Assembly (NCBI GenBank): GCA_951813065.1
Contig: CATOTH010000007.1
Location: 1 to 64,000, forward strand
DNA length: 64,000 bases
Origin: an uncultured Bryobacterales bacterium
Lineage (GTDB): Bacteria > Acidobacteriota > Terriglobia > Bryobacterales > UBA6623
Direction: 5' to 3'
Under the pieces are notes generated by a model. It did no database searches. It saw nothing but the letters and a program-made list of their open reading frames with translations, and was not told the DNA's origin. Of this stretch, positions 26,111 to 35,168 are shown one piece after another. A program made the position numbers and the translations under genes. The stretch's first letter is position 1. Each line of letters starts with the position of its first letter.

Positions 26111-26950
26111 TCACCTCTCCAGTGGACGGCGACGATATTCACCGTAGATCAATTCCTCTACGAATTCCACACACTTGAAGTCCATCAGGCGCGCGTCCTC
26201 TTCCATGCGCCGATAGAGGGGCATGGAAATCTTCCACGGGCGCGTGAAGACCACGGGATCCTCGATCTCGGCTTCGTACTGGATGTGGTTCGGCGACCTG
26301 AGTGTGTACCGTTCCACGACCTTCAGCTGGTTGCTGTGATGGGTCCCGGAACGGTCAAACCAGGTCTGGTCATTGAAACCCGTGACTTCGATGACCAGCG
26401 TGTCGCCTTCCCAGCGCCCGACTGACTGGCCCATCCACGAATCGGTTTCGGCAGGCCCCACGTCTTTGAAGTAGACGTCGCGCACCGCTCCCGCGAATTC
26501 GTAGGCAAAAAACGTCGAGTTCTCGTTCTGGAAGATCTGGAACGGAAACGGCATATACACCGCGCGTGGAATGCCAGGCAGGTAACACTTGATTTCCGGA
26601 TCCCGTTCAATCCAGTGAGCGCGGTTCTCTTCCCTCAGTTTCAGCGCATCAGGCTTGTAAGGGATCTTGCCTCCCTCAACCACGCCCATCCCGCCAGGCA
26701 CTGCGCCAACGGCCCCCAAAGCCAGCACTGGCACGGCCGGCAGGGGCCCGTGCGGGCCCTGCCGAAGCATCATCGAGGACTTGGCCATGTGGCGTTCAAT
26801 GTCGTAGTGGGCAGAGCCCAGAGCCTGCCAGATGCCGTTGAGGTCGGGCTTACCGTCTGCAAGCCGGGGCAGGGCAACTCCGGCGGACTGCGCGAAGGAT
26901 GGCAGAACCGACAAGCCGAGAGTCAATACGAGTGCAACGAGCCGAATCAC
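26111..26950 (-). CDS. Secreted 'ADGKPDLNG' protein, paralogue of the neighbour
   Basis: The best start is the GTG at 26950, which gives VIRLVALVLTLGLSVLPSFAQS, a signal peptide cut after AQS. The mature protein contains LADGKPDLNGIWQ, WEGDTLVIEVTGFND, VVERY and a final EDPVVFTRPW segment. Order and spacing match those of the gene at 24917-25969. A frame running back to 27262 adds ~100 residues of Arg/Ser-rich sequence unlike a real N-terminus. Function unknown. Confidence 0.7.
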   Translation of the reverse strand: MIRLVALVLTLGLSVLPSFAQSAGVALPRLADGKPDLNGIWQALGSAHYDIERHMAKSSMMLRQGPHGPLPAVPVLALGAVGAVPGGMGVVEGGKIPYKPDALKLREENRAHWIERDPEIKCYLPGIPRAVYMPFPFQIFQNENSTFFAYEFAGAVRDVYFKDVGPAETDSWMGQSVGRWEGDTLVIEVTGFNDQTWFDRSGTHHSNQLKVVERYTLRSPNHIQYEAEIEDPVVFTRPWKISMPLYRRMEEDARLMDFKCVEFVEELIYGEYRRRPLER

Positions 26951-27406
26951 GACAGAAAATACAATACCACGGAAACTGCTTCGCACCCTTTCGAGGCTGC
27001 TTGTCCAAATGCTGGCTGCTCGCTTTCGACCGTGGCTTGCATGAGACGGACAGAGACCGCTCGGATCAGTCGACGGTAGCGTCCGCTTTGTTCGTATTCG
27101 CAAGCGATTTCCCGCTCCTCGGTTGACCAGGGGGTCGGGGACCGAGGCCGCAAGGCAGTTCCACGAGCGGTGCAGCGGAGGCATGCATCGTGCATCCGCG
27201 CGAACAATTGCAAACCCGGTTCGACTCGGTACTTGCCTAACCGGAGTACCGCTGCCCTCCACGGTTGAGTCTCTACCTCAGAGCTACCTGCTCGCCTGCC
27301 AGTGCCGGCAAGCGCCGTGCGACCGCCACCTGGACCGATTGGGCCGTTCTCGCCACGCCCGCCGCTTGAGGGCGGTCGACCCGATTCGATACGCTTAGGG
27401 TTCCGT
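26951..27406. other. Divergent intergenic region before the BMC locus
   Basis: These 456 bases separate a minus-strand secreted-protein gene from the plus-strand aldolase/BMC operon. No gene or strong hairpin is evident. It must contain the promoters of both units, but no convincing hexamer pair stands out. Confidence 0.4.
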
Positions 27407-28204
27407 ATGGTCAAGACCGAGCGCGAGTACGCTGCCGACATCGTCCAGGTCGGCAAGCTGGTTTTTGACAAAGGCTGGGTCGCTGCCAATGACGGAAACA
27501 TTTCGATCCGCCTGGACGACGAACGGATCATGTGCACGCCGACAGGCGTGTCCAAGGGCATGATGCGACCCGACGATATCATCATCGTCGACTACGCCGG
27601 CGACAAGATCTCCGGGCGTCTGGAGCGCACTTCAGAGATCCTGATGCACCTCAAGATCTACGAATTGCGCGAGGATGTCAATTCTGTCGTACACGCCCAT
27701 CCACCCGTCGCCACCGGCTTCGCGGCCGCCGGCCTCGCACTCGACACGGCACTCCTGCCAGAGGTCGTCATTGGCCTCGGATGCGTCCCCCTCGCAGACT
27801 ATGGTCTGCCCGGCACAGATGCCCTGACCGAGCCGATGCTGCCCCTCATCCCGCGCTACGACGCACTGCTGCTGGGCAACCATGGCGCCGTCAGCTACGG
27901 CAACGACGTCATGCAGGCATACTTTCGCATGGAGACTGTCGAACACTTCGCCCGCATCAATTTCGTCGCCGAGATGCTGGGGGGGGCTCGCGCGCTGCCG
28001 CGGGTCGAGGTCGATAAACTATTCGAGTCGCGTGGCCGCTACGGCGTGGCGTCCCGAGCGACCCAGCAGCCCGGCTGCCCCGTGTCTGCAGAAGATGCTC
28101 CTGCCGCGACACAGGCCGACCGGATGGGCGACAATGGTTTTTACGTAACCCGCGACGAGCTGATCCAGTTGCTGGAAGAGGCGATCCGGGTTTGGAGAGG
28201 ATGA
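27407..28204 (+). CDS. Class II aldolase of a BMC locus, with likely encapsulation peptide
   Basis: From the ATG at 27407 the 265-residue product is a zinc class II (fuculose-phosphate-type) aldolase: GWVAANDGNISIR, CTPTGVSKGM, VVHAHPP (two metal His), a catalytic-site region PEVVIGLGCVPLADYGLPG (key part PEVVIG) and GNHGAVSYG. After residue ~225 comes a Pro/Ala-rich linker (CPVSAEDAPAATQ). A terminal amphipathic helix TRDELIQLLEEAIRVWRG follows, the usual form of a BMC encapsulation peptide. The next gene, 7 bases on, is a shell protein. Expected role: cleavage of a sugar phosphate to lactaldehyde or a related aldehyde inside the compartment. Confidence 0.85.
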   Translation: MVKTEREYAADIVQVGKLVFDKGWVAANDGNISIRLDDERIMCTPTGVSKGMMRPDDIIIVDYAGDKISGRLERTSEILMHLKIYELREDVNSVVHAHPPVATGFAAAGLALDTALLPEVVIGLGCVPLADYGLPGTDALTEPMLPLIPRYDALLLGNHGAVSYGNDVMQAYFRMETVEHFARINFVAEMLGGARALPRVEVDKLFESRGRYGVASRATQQPGCPVSAEDAPAATQADRMGDNGFYVTRDELIQLLEEAIRVWRG

Positions 28205-28211
28205 GTGATTC

Positions 28212-28493
28212 ATGGGTGAGGCCCTCGGATTAATCGAAACGCGCGGGTTCGTCTCGCTGGTGGAGTCCGCCGACGCCGCCGTCAAGGCTGCCAACGTCAC
28301 GCTGGTCGGCTGGGAAAAGATCGGTTCTGGCTACGTGACCGTCTTGATGCGGGGCGATGTTGCGGCCGTCAAAGCGGCAACTGACGCCGGCGCTGCCGCG
28401 GCCCGGCGGGTCGGCGAGCTGATTTCGGTCCACGTGATTCCGCGGCCGCACTCCAATTTGGATCAGATCTTCTCCATCTCGCCTTCCGAGTAG
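28212..28493 (+). CDS. BMC-H hexameric shell protein
   Basis: The 93-residue protein is a canonical single-domain [31 protein letters not shown] (key part ALGLIETRG), [28 protein letters not shown] and [11 protein letters not shown]. Hexamers tile the facets of the microcompartment. The pore loop region (KIGSG) is small and polar. Only one BMC-H gene is present here, followed by three BMC-P genes. Confidence 0.95.
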   Translation: MGEALGLIETRGFVSLVESADAAVKAANVTLVGWEKIGSGYVTVLMRGDVAAVKAATDAGAAAARRVGELISVHVIPRPHSNLDQIFSISPSE

Positions 28494-28535
28494 GGCGGGA
28501 CGGGCGAAGAATCCCTCGCGGGTGGCCGGCGCAGT

Positions 28536-28814
28536 ATGACTCTGGCGAGAGTAGTAGGCAATGTAGTCGCAACCCGCAAGGACCCCCGCCTGGAAGGTAA
28601 GAAGCTGCTCGTGTTGCAGCAGGTCGCCCCCGACGGCCAACTCCGAGATCACTATTTTGTGGCTCTCGACACGGTCGGCGCGGGTGCGCGCGAACGCGTG
28701 ATCTGTGTTGCGGGCAGTTCAGCGCGCATGGCGTCTGGCATGAAGGACACCCCGGTGGACACGGCCATCGTGGGTATCGTGGACGACATCAACCTGCTTC
28801 CGGAAGACCGCTGA
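28536..28814 (+). CDS. BMC-P (EutN/CcmL) vertex protein 1
   Basis: A 92-residue EutN/CcmL-type protein: MTLARVVGNVVATRKDPRLEGKKLLVLQ (key part GNVVATRKDP), FVALDTVGAGARERVICVAGSSAR and a final AIVGIVDDI. Pentamers cap the vertices of BMC shells. Its stop overlaps the start of the next BMC-P gene (TGATG). Confidence 0.93.
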   Translation: MTLARVVGNVVATRKDPRLEGKKLLVLQQVAPDGQLRDHYFVALDTVGAGARERVICVAGSSARMASGMKDTPVDTAIVGIVDDINLLPEDR

Positions 28815-29083
28815 TGAGACTGGCTCGAGTCCTGGGAAGCGTTTGCGCAACCGTCAAGGATCCGCAGTTGGACGGGCTGAAGTTGCTGCTCATCCAGCCC
28901 CTGGATGCTGACCTCGCCGACATCGGCACTCCCATCGTTGCGCTCGATTCGGTCGGCGCGGGAGCGGGGGAAACGGTCTACTGGTCGGGCCGGCGCGAGG
29001 CGTGCTTCGCCTTCGACCCGCCGGTGGCTTCCGATGCCAGCGTGACGGGCATAGTCGATTCTCTCGCCGGTGAGCAGACATGA
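28814..29083 (+). CDS. BMC-P (EutN/CcmL) vertex protein 2
   Basis: The second 89-residue pentamer protein has GSVCATVKDPQLDGLKLLLIQP, VALDSVGAGAGETVYW and SVTGIVDSL. It differs from copies 1 and 3 in the loop after the first strand pair, so the three are diverged paralogues that may form distinct or mixed vertices. It overlaps the preceding gene by 1 base and the following gene by 4. Confidence 0.93.
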   Translation: MRLARVLGSVCATVKDPQLDGLKLLLIQPLDADLADIGTPIVALDSVGAGAGETVYWSGRREACFAFDPPVASDASVTGIVDSLAGEQT

Positions 29084-29367
29084 TTTTTGGCAGAGTGGTG
29101 GGAGATGTCGTCGCGACTCGGAAGCACCCGTCGCACGAAGACATCAAGCTTCTCTCGGTGCAGCCGCTGGATCGCCGAGGAAAGGGACGCGGAGCGCCGC
29201 TTGTCGCAGTGGACGTGCTCGACGCCGGCGCAGGCGACATGGTCTTGCTCACACTGGACGGATGGGCGGCCATGACAGCCGTCGGAAGGGTCCCGTCCCC
29301 GATCGACTCGGCGGTCATAGCTGTGATCGACTCGGTCGAATGGGACGAGCCGGAAGCCCGCGACTGA
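29080..29367 (+). CDS. BMC-P (EutN/CcmL) vertex protein 3
   Basis: The third 95-residue pentamer protein begins MIFGRVVGDVVATRKHPSHEDIKLLSVQP (key part GDVVATRKHP), with VAVDVLDAGAGDMVLL and AVIAVIDSVEW. It is last in the BMC unit; the next gene is convergent. No aldehyde dehydrogenase, phosphotransacylase or alcohol dehydrogenase gene follows, unlike complete metabolosome loci. Confidence 0.93.
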   Translation: MIFGRVVGDVVATRKHPSHEDIKLLSVQPLDRRGKGRGAPLVAVDVLDAGAGDMVLLTLDGWAAMTAVGRVPSPIDSAVIAVIDSVEWDEPEARD

Positions 29368-29562
29368 TTCGCTTCCCTGTCACCAGCCCTTCAATGCCCG
29401 TCCGGCGTGCCTGGGAACCAATTGGCCATTTGCGCCGAGAACCTGATCCCAGGCTGGGAAGGCTCAAGTAGGTTCCCTCACGCACCTCGCAGACAGGAAG
29501 GATCTCGACCCATCGATTGCGCGGCCGATCACAATCCCGTCAGACCTGGCTGCTGGGCTTCC

Positions 29563-30756
29563 TCATGCTCCGACCATTCCGAGCAAATAGGCTGCGGCCA
29601 GCGCTCCGTAGATTCCCAGGATGTACCCGGCCACACCCATTAGGAGGCCGACTGGCGCCAGGGCCGGATGGTAGATCCCAGCCACGACCGGTGCCGAGGC
29701 AGCGCCGCCCACGTTCGCCATGCTGCCCGTCGCCACAAAGAACAGGGGAGCGCGAATCAGGCGCGCCACCCCGAGAAGGATTCCGGCGTGGATGACGATC
29801 CAGAGGAGCCCAACTGCCATGAACATCGGCGTGTCCAGCACCGCCGCGATATCAGCCTTGGCTCCTATGGCGCTGACCAGCAGATAAAGAGCTCCGAATC
29901 CAACTGTCGAAGCGCCCTGCCTCTCCAGATTCCGAACGGGGGTCAGGGAGAGCGCCAAGCCCACGGTGACTACCAGGAGAACCGCCCACGTGGTGTGGGT
30001 GATGATCTTGGGATCGCCCAGCTCAGGGATCATTCCGCCAGCCCATGTGGCTAGCACGGCTCCGCCGAACCCCAGCCCAATGATCATCATCAGGTGAGGC
30101 AGATCGACCGGCTGGCGTTGTCCTTCGATCTCTTCCAGATGGTGTCCGGCGGCCCTAAGGGCATCACGGTCGGCGTCGTTCCAGGTGTCGAATCGAGTCT
30201 GCCAGGCACTCAGGAACAGCAAGACACCCATCCAGCCATAGCCCACCACCGTGTCGACGACTATGACGGGCCCCATGAGAGCATCGGGAGTCCCAACGCT
30301 CTCGGCCATGGCAACCATGTTGGCCGTCCCGCCGATCCAACTGCCCGCCAGCGCGGCAAATCCCTTCCAGGCATCCGGTGGCAGCCAGGCGCCAAACGCC
30401 AACAGCGCCACTGGCCCACCCAGGACAATTCCGGCTGTGCCCGCGAGCATCATGATCAGCGCCATGCGCCCGAGCCTGAGAATTGCCCTCAGGTCGATTG
30501 AGATCATGAGCAGGAGCAGCGCTACAGGGAGCAGGTAGGTTCGCATCCACTCGTAGGCGGGAGAATCTATCGGGGTGATCCCCGCAGTGGTTGAAAGCGT
30601 CGGAATGAAGTAGGCCAGGATGATGGGGGGCACGACACGAAAGAAGCTCCGCAGCCGGCGTCGGCGACTGGCCCAGAAGACCAATCCCAATACCATCGCC
30701 AGGTAACCGAACACTCCGACCGGGTCGTTCAGGAAAGCCGCCGTCGAATCGTTCAT
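29563..30756 (-). CDS. DUF819 integral membrane protein
   Basis: The product is ~397 residues with about ten to twelve hydrophobic helices, for example YLAMVLGLVFWA, LLPVALLLLMISIDL and AALAGSWIGGTANMVAMAESVG. The motif GSWIGGTANM and its late counterpart GSMANVGGAASAPVVAG mark the two inverted halves of the DUF819 (YjcL-like) family, thought to be secondary transporters. The ATG at 30756 gives a better N-terminus than the frame back to 30825. It is convergent with the BMC genes. Substrate unknown. Confidence 0.8.
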   Translation of the reverse strand: MNDSTAAFLNDPVGVFGYLAMVLGLVFWASRRRRLRSFFRVVPPIILAYFIPTLSTTAGITPIDSPAYEWMRTYLLPVALLLLMISIDLRAILRLGRMALIMMLAGTAGIVLGGPVALLAFGAWLPPDAWKGFAALAGSWIGGTANMVAMAESVGTPDALMGPVIVVDTVVGYGWMGVLLFLSAWQTRFDTWNDADRDALRAAGHHLEEIEGQRQPVDLPHLMMIIGLGFGGAVLATWAGGMIPELGDPKIITHTTWAVLLVVTVGLALSLTPVRNLERQGASTVGFGALYLLVSAIGAKADIAAVLDTPMFMAVGLLWIVIHAGILLGVARLIRAPLFFVATGSMANVGGAASAPVVAGIYHPALAPVGLLMGVAGYILGIYGALAAAYLLGMVGA

Positions 30757-30905
30757 GAATTCTTCGATGGTCCTCTCCGACAAGAGTGCGTACGCCGGGA
30801 ATCCGGCCCCAAGGGCGCCAGGCACGGACCTCGATGCAGCGGCGCCATACGAGCCGAGTCACAATGTAGCAACGCCACCCCGATCTTACGTGATGGCTGT
30901 GGCTA

Positions 30906-30930
30906 GAGCCAGCCGACTTGCGGCTGGCTC
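30906..30930. repeat. 10-bp perfect inverted repeat between divergent genes
   Basis: GAGCCAGCCG (30906-30915) and its exact reverse complement (30921-30930) enclose a 5-base spacer. It lies in the 446-base gap between the divergent DUF819 and propeller-lyase genes, so it cannot terminate either. It could be an operator or a repetitive-element remnant. Nothing else is recognised in the gap 30757-31202. Confidence 0.6.
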
Positions 30931-31202
30931 CCGGACACGATACGCATCAGTGATCCTGCAGGGCACGGCAACCGCGATGGCGATCAGCGCCACCGATCGC
31001 CGGCAGCTCTTGGAGTTTCCGCTGGACTCCCGCGAGATGCGCACTTGACCCGCCGATATCAGCCCTGACTGAGCGCGCCCCATGTACCTGAGCCGGCCAC
31101 GAGGATTCTCTTCAGAGCAATAGCCGCTGGCGCTCTTCCCCGATCAAGAGTCATTTTTCGAGCGAGGCGACCGGGTGTCAGCTCGGCGGTCGACTGATAC
31201 CA

Positions 31203-32420
31203 TTGCAACTGATGCGGCGCATGAGCCGTCGTTGGTTGTTGGCCGCGACGACATCGGCGGCTGGACTTTCGGCGGCAAGCAGGGGTAGCCGGACCAACTC
31301 GCCTCGGGAAGAGTTTCGCGACGGGCTGACTGAGCGGCAGGTCTACCGCATTACCGACCTTTCTGTACTGCACCACCTGCCCGATTCCCATCACCGGTTC
31401 ATCGCGCGAAACAACTCGTTCTTGCTGCTCGCGGCCGAGCACGGGGGAGTGCGCCAAATCCACCGTTTGGACCTGAAACGGGAGCGTCTCACACAACTCA
31501 CCGAGGGCTCTGGCCTCCATCCGTACGCTGCCCGATTGCGGGGAAACGATCGTGGGTTCTTCTTCATGCAGGAAAACCGGCTGATTCACGCGGACCTCAA
31601 CGGGAGCAAGCGCGTCACGCTCTACGAATGCCCGGCGGGCTGGGTCCTGACCGGAGAAATGGACATCTCGGGGGGCGAACGCTACGCCGCAGTTGTTGAG
31701 ATGCGGGAGGAGCATGTCGAGCCCGACCCCGGACGGCAATTCGAGCGCGAGCCTCTATGCCGCGTGAGCGTCGTCGAACTGCCGCGCCAAGGTCGTGGAC
31801 GCCACCATGTCGTCGCCGAAGAGCGCCGGTGGCTCTCGACTCCCCTTTTCAGGCCCTGGCGGTCACAACTGCTCTACGTTCGGGAGGGCCCCTGGCAACG
31901 GGTCCAGCGGCGGTTCCATCTCGTGAACCTGGATGGCACCGGTCGATCGAGCGTGCGACCAGCCAAGGGCAAGGAGAAACTGGGCTACGCCTACTGGGCG
32001 CCGGACGGGTCCGTATTGCGGTACGTGTATTTCCCCGATGGCGCCCGCTGGGCCGCCGCCGTCAGGAATTTCCAGCCAGAGACTCGTGCGGAGACGATAG
32101 AAGCACCGTGCTCCGCGTTTGGGTGGGTGCGGGAGAATGCGGACGGTTCGGCCATGGTCGGTGCAAGCATGCGGCCGTCAGGGCCGAACATCTACGTGCT
32201 GTTCCCGAGGATGCAACGAGAGATCACGCTCGCCGAACACCGCAGCAGCCTCAAGCCATACCCTCTTGCGGGATCCGAGCGAATGGATCCGTTCGCGGCT
32301 GCACCCGCGCTTGGGTTGTCGGCAGACAGCTCGTGGCTCTATTTCGGGACGGACCGGGAGGGCGTGCCGGCTGTCTACGCCATGCCCATCGACGACCTCG
32401 TCGAAGGTACGGCGAGCTAG
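31203..32420 (+). CDS. Oligogalacturonate-lyase-like secreted beta-propeller protein
   Basis: The 405-residue protein has a Tat-like signal (MSRRWLLAATTSAAGLSAAS) and then repeated WD40/TolB-like blades: FIARNNSFLLLAAEHGGVRQIHRLDL (key part LLLAAEHGG), RQIHRLDLKRERLTQLTEG, FHLVNLDGTG and SWLYFGTDREGVPAVY. The overall pattern fits the seven-bladed oligogalacturonate lyase (Ogl) family. Catalytic Mn-binding His/Gln residues could not all be placed by eye, so lyase activity is inferred. The long overlapping frame starting at 31757 is a shadow until about 32590. Confidence 0.65.
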   Translation: MQLMRRMSRRWLLAATTSAAGLSAASRGSRTNSPREEFRDGLTERQVYRITDLSVLHHLPDSHHRFIARNNSFLLLAAEHGGVRQIHRLDLKRERLTQLTEGSGLHPYAARLRGNDRGFFFMQENRLIHADLNGSKRVTLYECPAGWVLTGEMDISGGERYAAVVEMREEHVEPDPGRQFEREPLCRVSVVELPRQGRGRHHVVAEERRWLSTPLFRPWRSQLLYVREGPWQRVQRRFHLVNLDGTGRSSVRPAKGKEKLGYAYWAPDGSVLRYVYFPDGARWAAAVRNFQPETRAETIEAPCSAFGWVRENADGSAMVGASMRPSGPNIYVLFPRMQREITLAEHRSSLKPYPLAGSERMDPFAAAPALGLSADSSWLYFGTDREGVPAVYAMPIDDLVEGTAS

Positions 32421-32590
32421 GCCGCACTTCGCCAGTCGGCGAGGATTCGTGCCGGGCTCGGAGAATTGCGGGCAATGACCGCGGATTTCCCTGCCCACCA
32501 GCCGTTCAAAGACCGGTAAGGCCCTGGAGGCATCGCCGGCAATCGTCCTTGACATACGGTCCCGCCGCAGATAGGTTGGAATCTCGGGCC

Positions 32591-34072
32591 TTGGCCGACC
32601 TGTCTTCACTATTTCGAGACCGCGAGATCCTGCTAACGGGCGCCAATGGGTTCCTCGGCAAGGTCGTTCTCGCGATGCTCTTGGACCGCTTCCCGCACGT
32701 GCGGCGCGTCCATGTTCTCGTCAGGGCGCGGCCCGACTTGCCCAGTAACGCGAGGTTCGTTCGCGACGTCCTGGATTCGCCTCCCCTGCGCCCCCTTCTC
32801 GAACGCTTCGGTCGGGACGGGATCGCAAGCCGGGTGAACGTCCTTTCCGGAGACGCGTCCTCACCCCTGGCCGGACTCGAGCCCTCACAGCTGCGCGAAC
32901 TCTCCAGCCATGTGGGCCTTGTGCTGAATTGCGCCGGGCTAGTCGACTTCTTCGCTCCGGTCGACCTGTCCCTTCGGGCCAACGTCGACTCGGTCGAGCG
33001 ACTGCTTGAGCTGTGCGCCGAGATCGATGCGAAGCTGCTTCATGTCTCGACCTGCTACGTCGCAGGCGAAGCCGACGGCCTGATCGAGGAAACCGAGCCG
33101 ATTCGGGGATTCTACCCGCGACGGAAGGGGCAGGGTGACACCAGGTTCTCGGCGGCCGGTGAACTTGCCGATTGCCGCGAGACCGCAACCGAACTCTCCC
33201 GGAGCTTGGAGGGAACGGCTCGAACCGAGGCGCTGACCGAGTTGGGCCGTGTGCGTGCAGCCCGCTGGGGATGGGTCAACACCTACACCTACACCAAGAG
33301 CATTGGAGAGCAAGTGCTTGATCTGCAGGATGAGGTCGAATTCGCGATCGTCCGCCCCGCAATCGTGGAGAGCGCTCTGCGATACCCCTTCCCGGGCTGG
33401 ATCGAGGGCGGGCGCACAGCCGCGCCACTGGTGCTGATGGCACTGGGCGGGCTGCTCGACTGGCCGGCCCGCCCCGACATTTCCTTGGAGATCGTGCCGG
33501 TCGACCTCGTGGCCGCCGCCACTCTGGTTGTCGCCGGCGAATTGCTAGCCGGCAAGGCGCGACCGGTCTACCACTTGGCGGGAACAGACGTGAACCCTTA
33601 CCCGCTCGAGGATCTGATCCAACTTCTGTGCACGGAAGCACGCGGCAACGGCTCCGGTCGCGCGAGCGTCCCGATCTGGCTGGACCCCTGGCCCAGGGTG
33701 CAGCTTATGAGCAGCGTCCGCGCCGAACAGCGACGCCGCTCCCGGCGTGAGCGGATCCAGCGCGTTCGAGGTCTGATGGAGGGCCTGGGACGGCGCAATC
33801 TGGCCGCTAGGCTACGGGTTGTCGAACTGCAGATGAGTTTCCACGAGGAAACCTTCCGCCAGTACCTGCCCTTCATCCAGGACAATCGCTACATCTTCGA
33901 GGCCGGGAACATCCGCGAGGCCTTCGCTGGACTGTCAACGGAGGAGAAGCGCGCCCTGCCCTGGGATCCCGAGGCGATCGCCTGGCCAGCGTACTGGCGC
34001 GACTGCCAGATCCCCGGTATCCGGAAGTGGGTGCAGCCGGAAGCCGTGCGAGAATGGACGTTTCAACTCTAA
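32591..34072 (+). CDS. Fatty acyl-CoA reductase-like NAD(P)-binding protein
   Basis: The likely start is a TTG at 32591 (LADLSSLFRDREILLTGANGFLGK). The Rossmann motif TGANGFLG, LNCAGLVDFF, LLHVSTCYVAG and the active-site pair YTYTKSIGEQ (YxxxK) place it in the NAD_binding_4 family of acyl-CoA and thioester reductases. A C-terminal part with MSFHEETFRQYLPFIQDN and a WPAYW segment resembles the sterile (FAR_C) region. About 493 residues, normal for the family. Possible product: a fatty alcohol or aldehyde. A second nearby TTG at 32576 is an alternative start. It precedes a threonine aldolase by 28 bases. Confidence 0.7.
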   Translation: MADLSSLFRDREILLTGANGFLGKVVLAMLLDRFPHVRRVHVLVRARPDLPSNARFVRDVLDSPPLRPLLERFGRDGIASRVNVLSGDASSPLAGLEPSQLRELSSHVGLVLNCAGLVDFFAPVDLSLRANVDSVERLLELCAEIDAKLLHVSTCYVAGEADGLIEETEPIRGFYPRRKGQGDTRFSAAGELADCRETATELSRSLEGTARTEALTELGRVRAARWGWVNTYTYTKSIGEQVLDLQDEVEFAIVRPAIVESALRYPFPGWIEGGRTAAPLVLMALGGLLDWPARPDISLEIVPVDLVAAATLVVAGELLAGKARPVYHLAGTDVNPYPLEDLIQLLCTEARGNGSGRASVPIWLDPWPRVQLMSSVRAEQRRRSRRERIQRVRGLMEGLGRRNLAARLRVVELQMSFHEETFRQYLPFIQDNRYIFEAGNIREAFAGLSTEEKRALPWDPEAIAWPAYWRDCQIPGIRKWVQPEAVREWTFQL

Positions 34073-34100
34073 GCGCGACAGTAGCTAGTGAGCGATCCCA

Positions 34101-35162
34101 ATGAACAGGCAGGATCGACCCGTTGATCTGCGGAGTGACACGGTAACGCTCCCGACGCCGGCCATGCGCCGCGCCATGAGCGAAGCCGAAGTCGGCGACG
34201 ACGTCTTCGGTGAAGATCCGACAGTCAATGCCCTCGAGGCGAGAGCCGCTGAGATATCCGGCAAGGAGGCCGCGCTCTACGTCCCGTCCGGAACGATGGG
34301 CAACCAGATCGCGATCGCTGTCCACACCTCGCCCGGCCAAGAGGTCGTGTGCGAGGAGCACTCCCACATCATGCTGTACGAGATGGGGACGATCGCGCGC
34401 TTTTCAGGGTGCTTGACACGCCCGATTCCGACGGATGACGGGCGTCTCACCTGGGAACGCATCCGCGGAAACATCCGCGGCCCCTCGGACCACTACGGCG
34501 GAACCGGATTGATCGAGGTGGAAAACACCCACAACTACGCTGGCGGCCGCGTCTATGCGCTGGACACGCTTTGCGAAATCAAGACGAATGCCAGCGACGC
34601 CGGCATTCCGGTACACATGGACGGTGCCCGGGTGTTCCACGCCGCGGCCGCGCTCGACATCCCGCTACGGTCAATCGCTGATACGGCGGAATCGCTGACC
34701 TTTTGTCTATCAAAGGGATTGGGAGCACCTGTGGGCTCGCTATTGACCGGCAGCCGGTCCTTTATCGCCGAATCCCGGCGGGTGCGCAAAGCACTGGGAG
34801 GGGGTATGCGCCAAGCCGGAGTCCTGGCCGCTGCCGGCCTTGTGGCGCTTGAACAATCGCCGGCAAATATCCCCGCGGTACACGCCGACGCGCGATTCCT
34901 GGCCGATTCGCTAGCCGATATCCCCGGTATTGCAATCGAACCCGCAACAGTGGAGACTAACATCGTCTTTTTCGACATCACCGGCACTGGCCTCAGCAAC
35001 CAGCACTTCCTTGGATCGCTGCGTGAAGAGGGGGTTCTGGCGCTGTCGTTGGGCCCGGGCCGCATTCGGATGGTGACACACCAGGATCTGGAACGCGCCG
35101 ACTGCGAGAGGGCAATCGCGGCCATCGAACGGGCCTGTGGCGTGCCAGCGCTGGCGGGATAG
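34101..35162 (+). CDS. ltaE: Low-specificity L-threonine aldolase
   Basis: A PLP-dependent fold-type I enzyme of 353 residues: [19 protein letters not shown] (key part DLRSDTVT), [42 protein letters not shown] and [14 protein letters not shown], in which the Lys binds PLP. It cleaves L-threonine/allo-threonine to glycine and acetaldehyde. ATG 34101 is well placed. The next gene starts 6 bases after its stop. Confidence 0.92.
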   Translation: MNRQDRPVDLRSDTVTLPTPAMRRAMSEAEVGDDVFGEDPTVNALEARAAEISGKEAALYVPSGTMGNQIAIAVHTSPGQEVVCEEHSHIMLYEMGTIARFSGCLTRPIPTDDGRLTWERIRGNIRGPSDHYGGTGLIEVENTHNYAGGRVYALDTLCEIKTNASDAGIPVHMDGARVFHAAAALDIPLRSIADTAESLTFCLSKGLGAPVGSLLTGSRSFIAESRRVRKALGGGMRQAGVLAAAGLVALEQSPANIPAVHADARFLADSLADIPGIAIEPATVETNIVFFDITGTGLSNQHFLGSLREEGVLALSLGPGRIRMVTHQDLERADCERAIAAIERACGVPALAG

Positions 35163-35168
35163 GAAAGC

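Noticed and set aside
31757..32590. N-terminal ~280 residues of a 771-residue frame
   Set aside because: This part is an out-of-frame, Arg-rich shadow of the propeller gene; the acyl-CoA-reductase-like protein starts near 32591.
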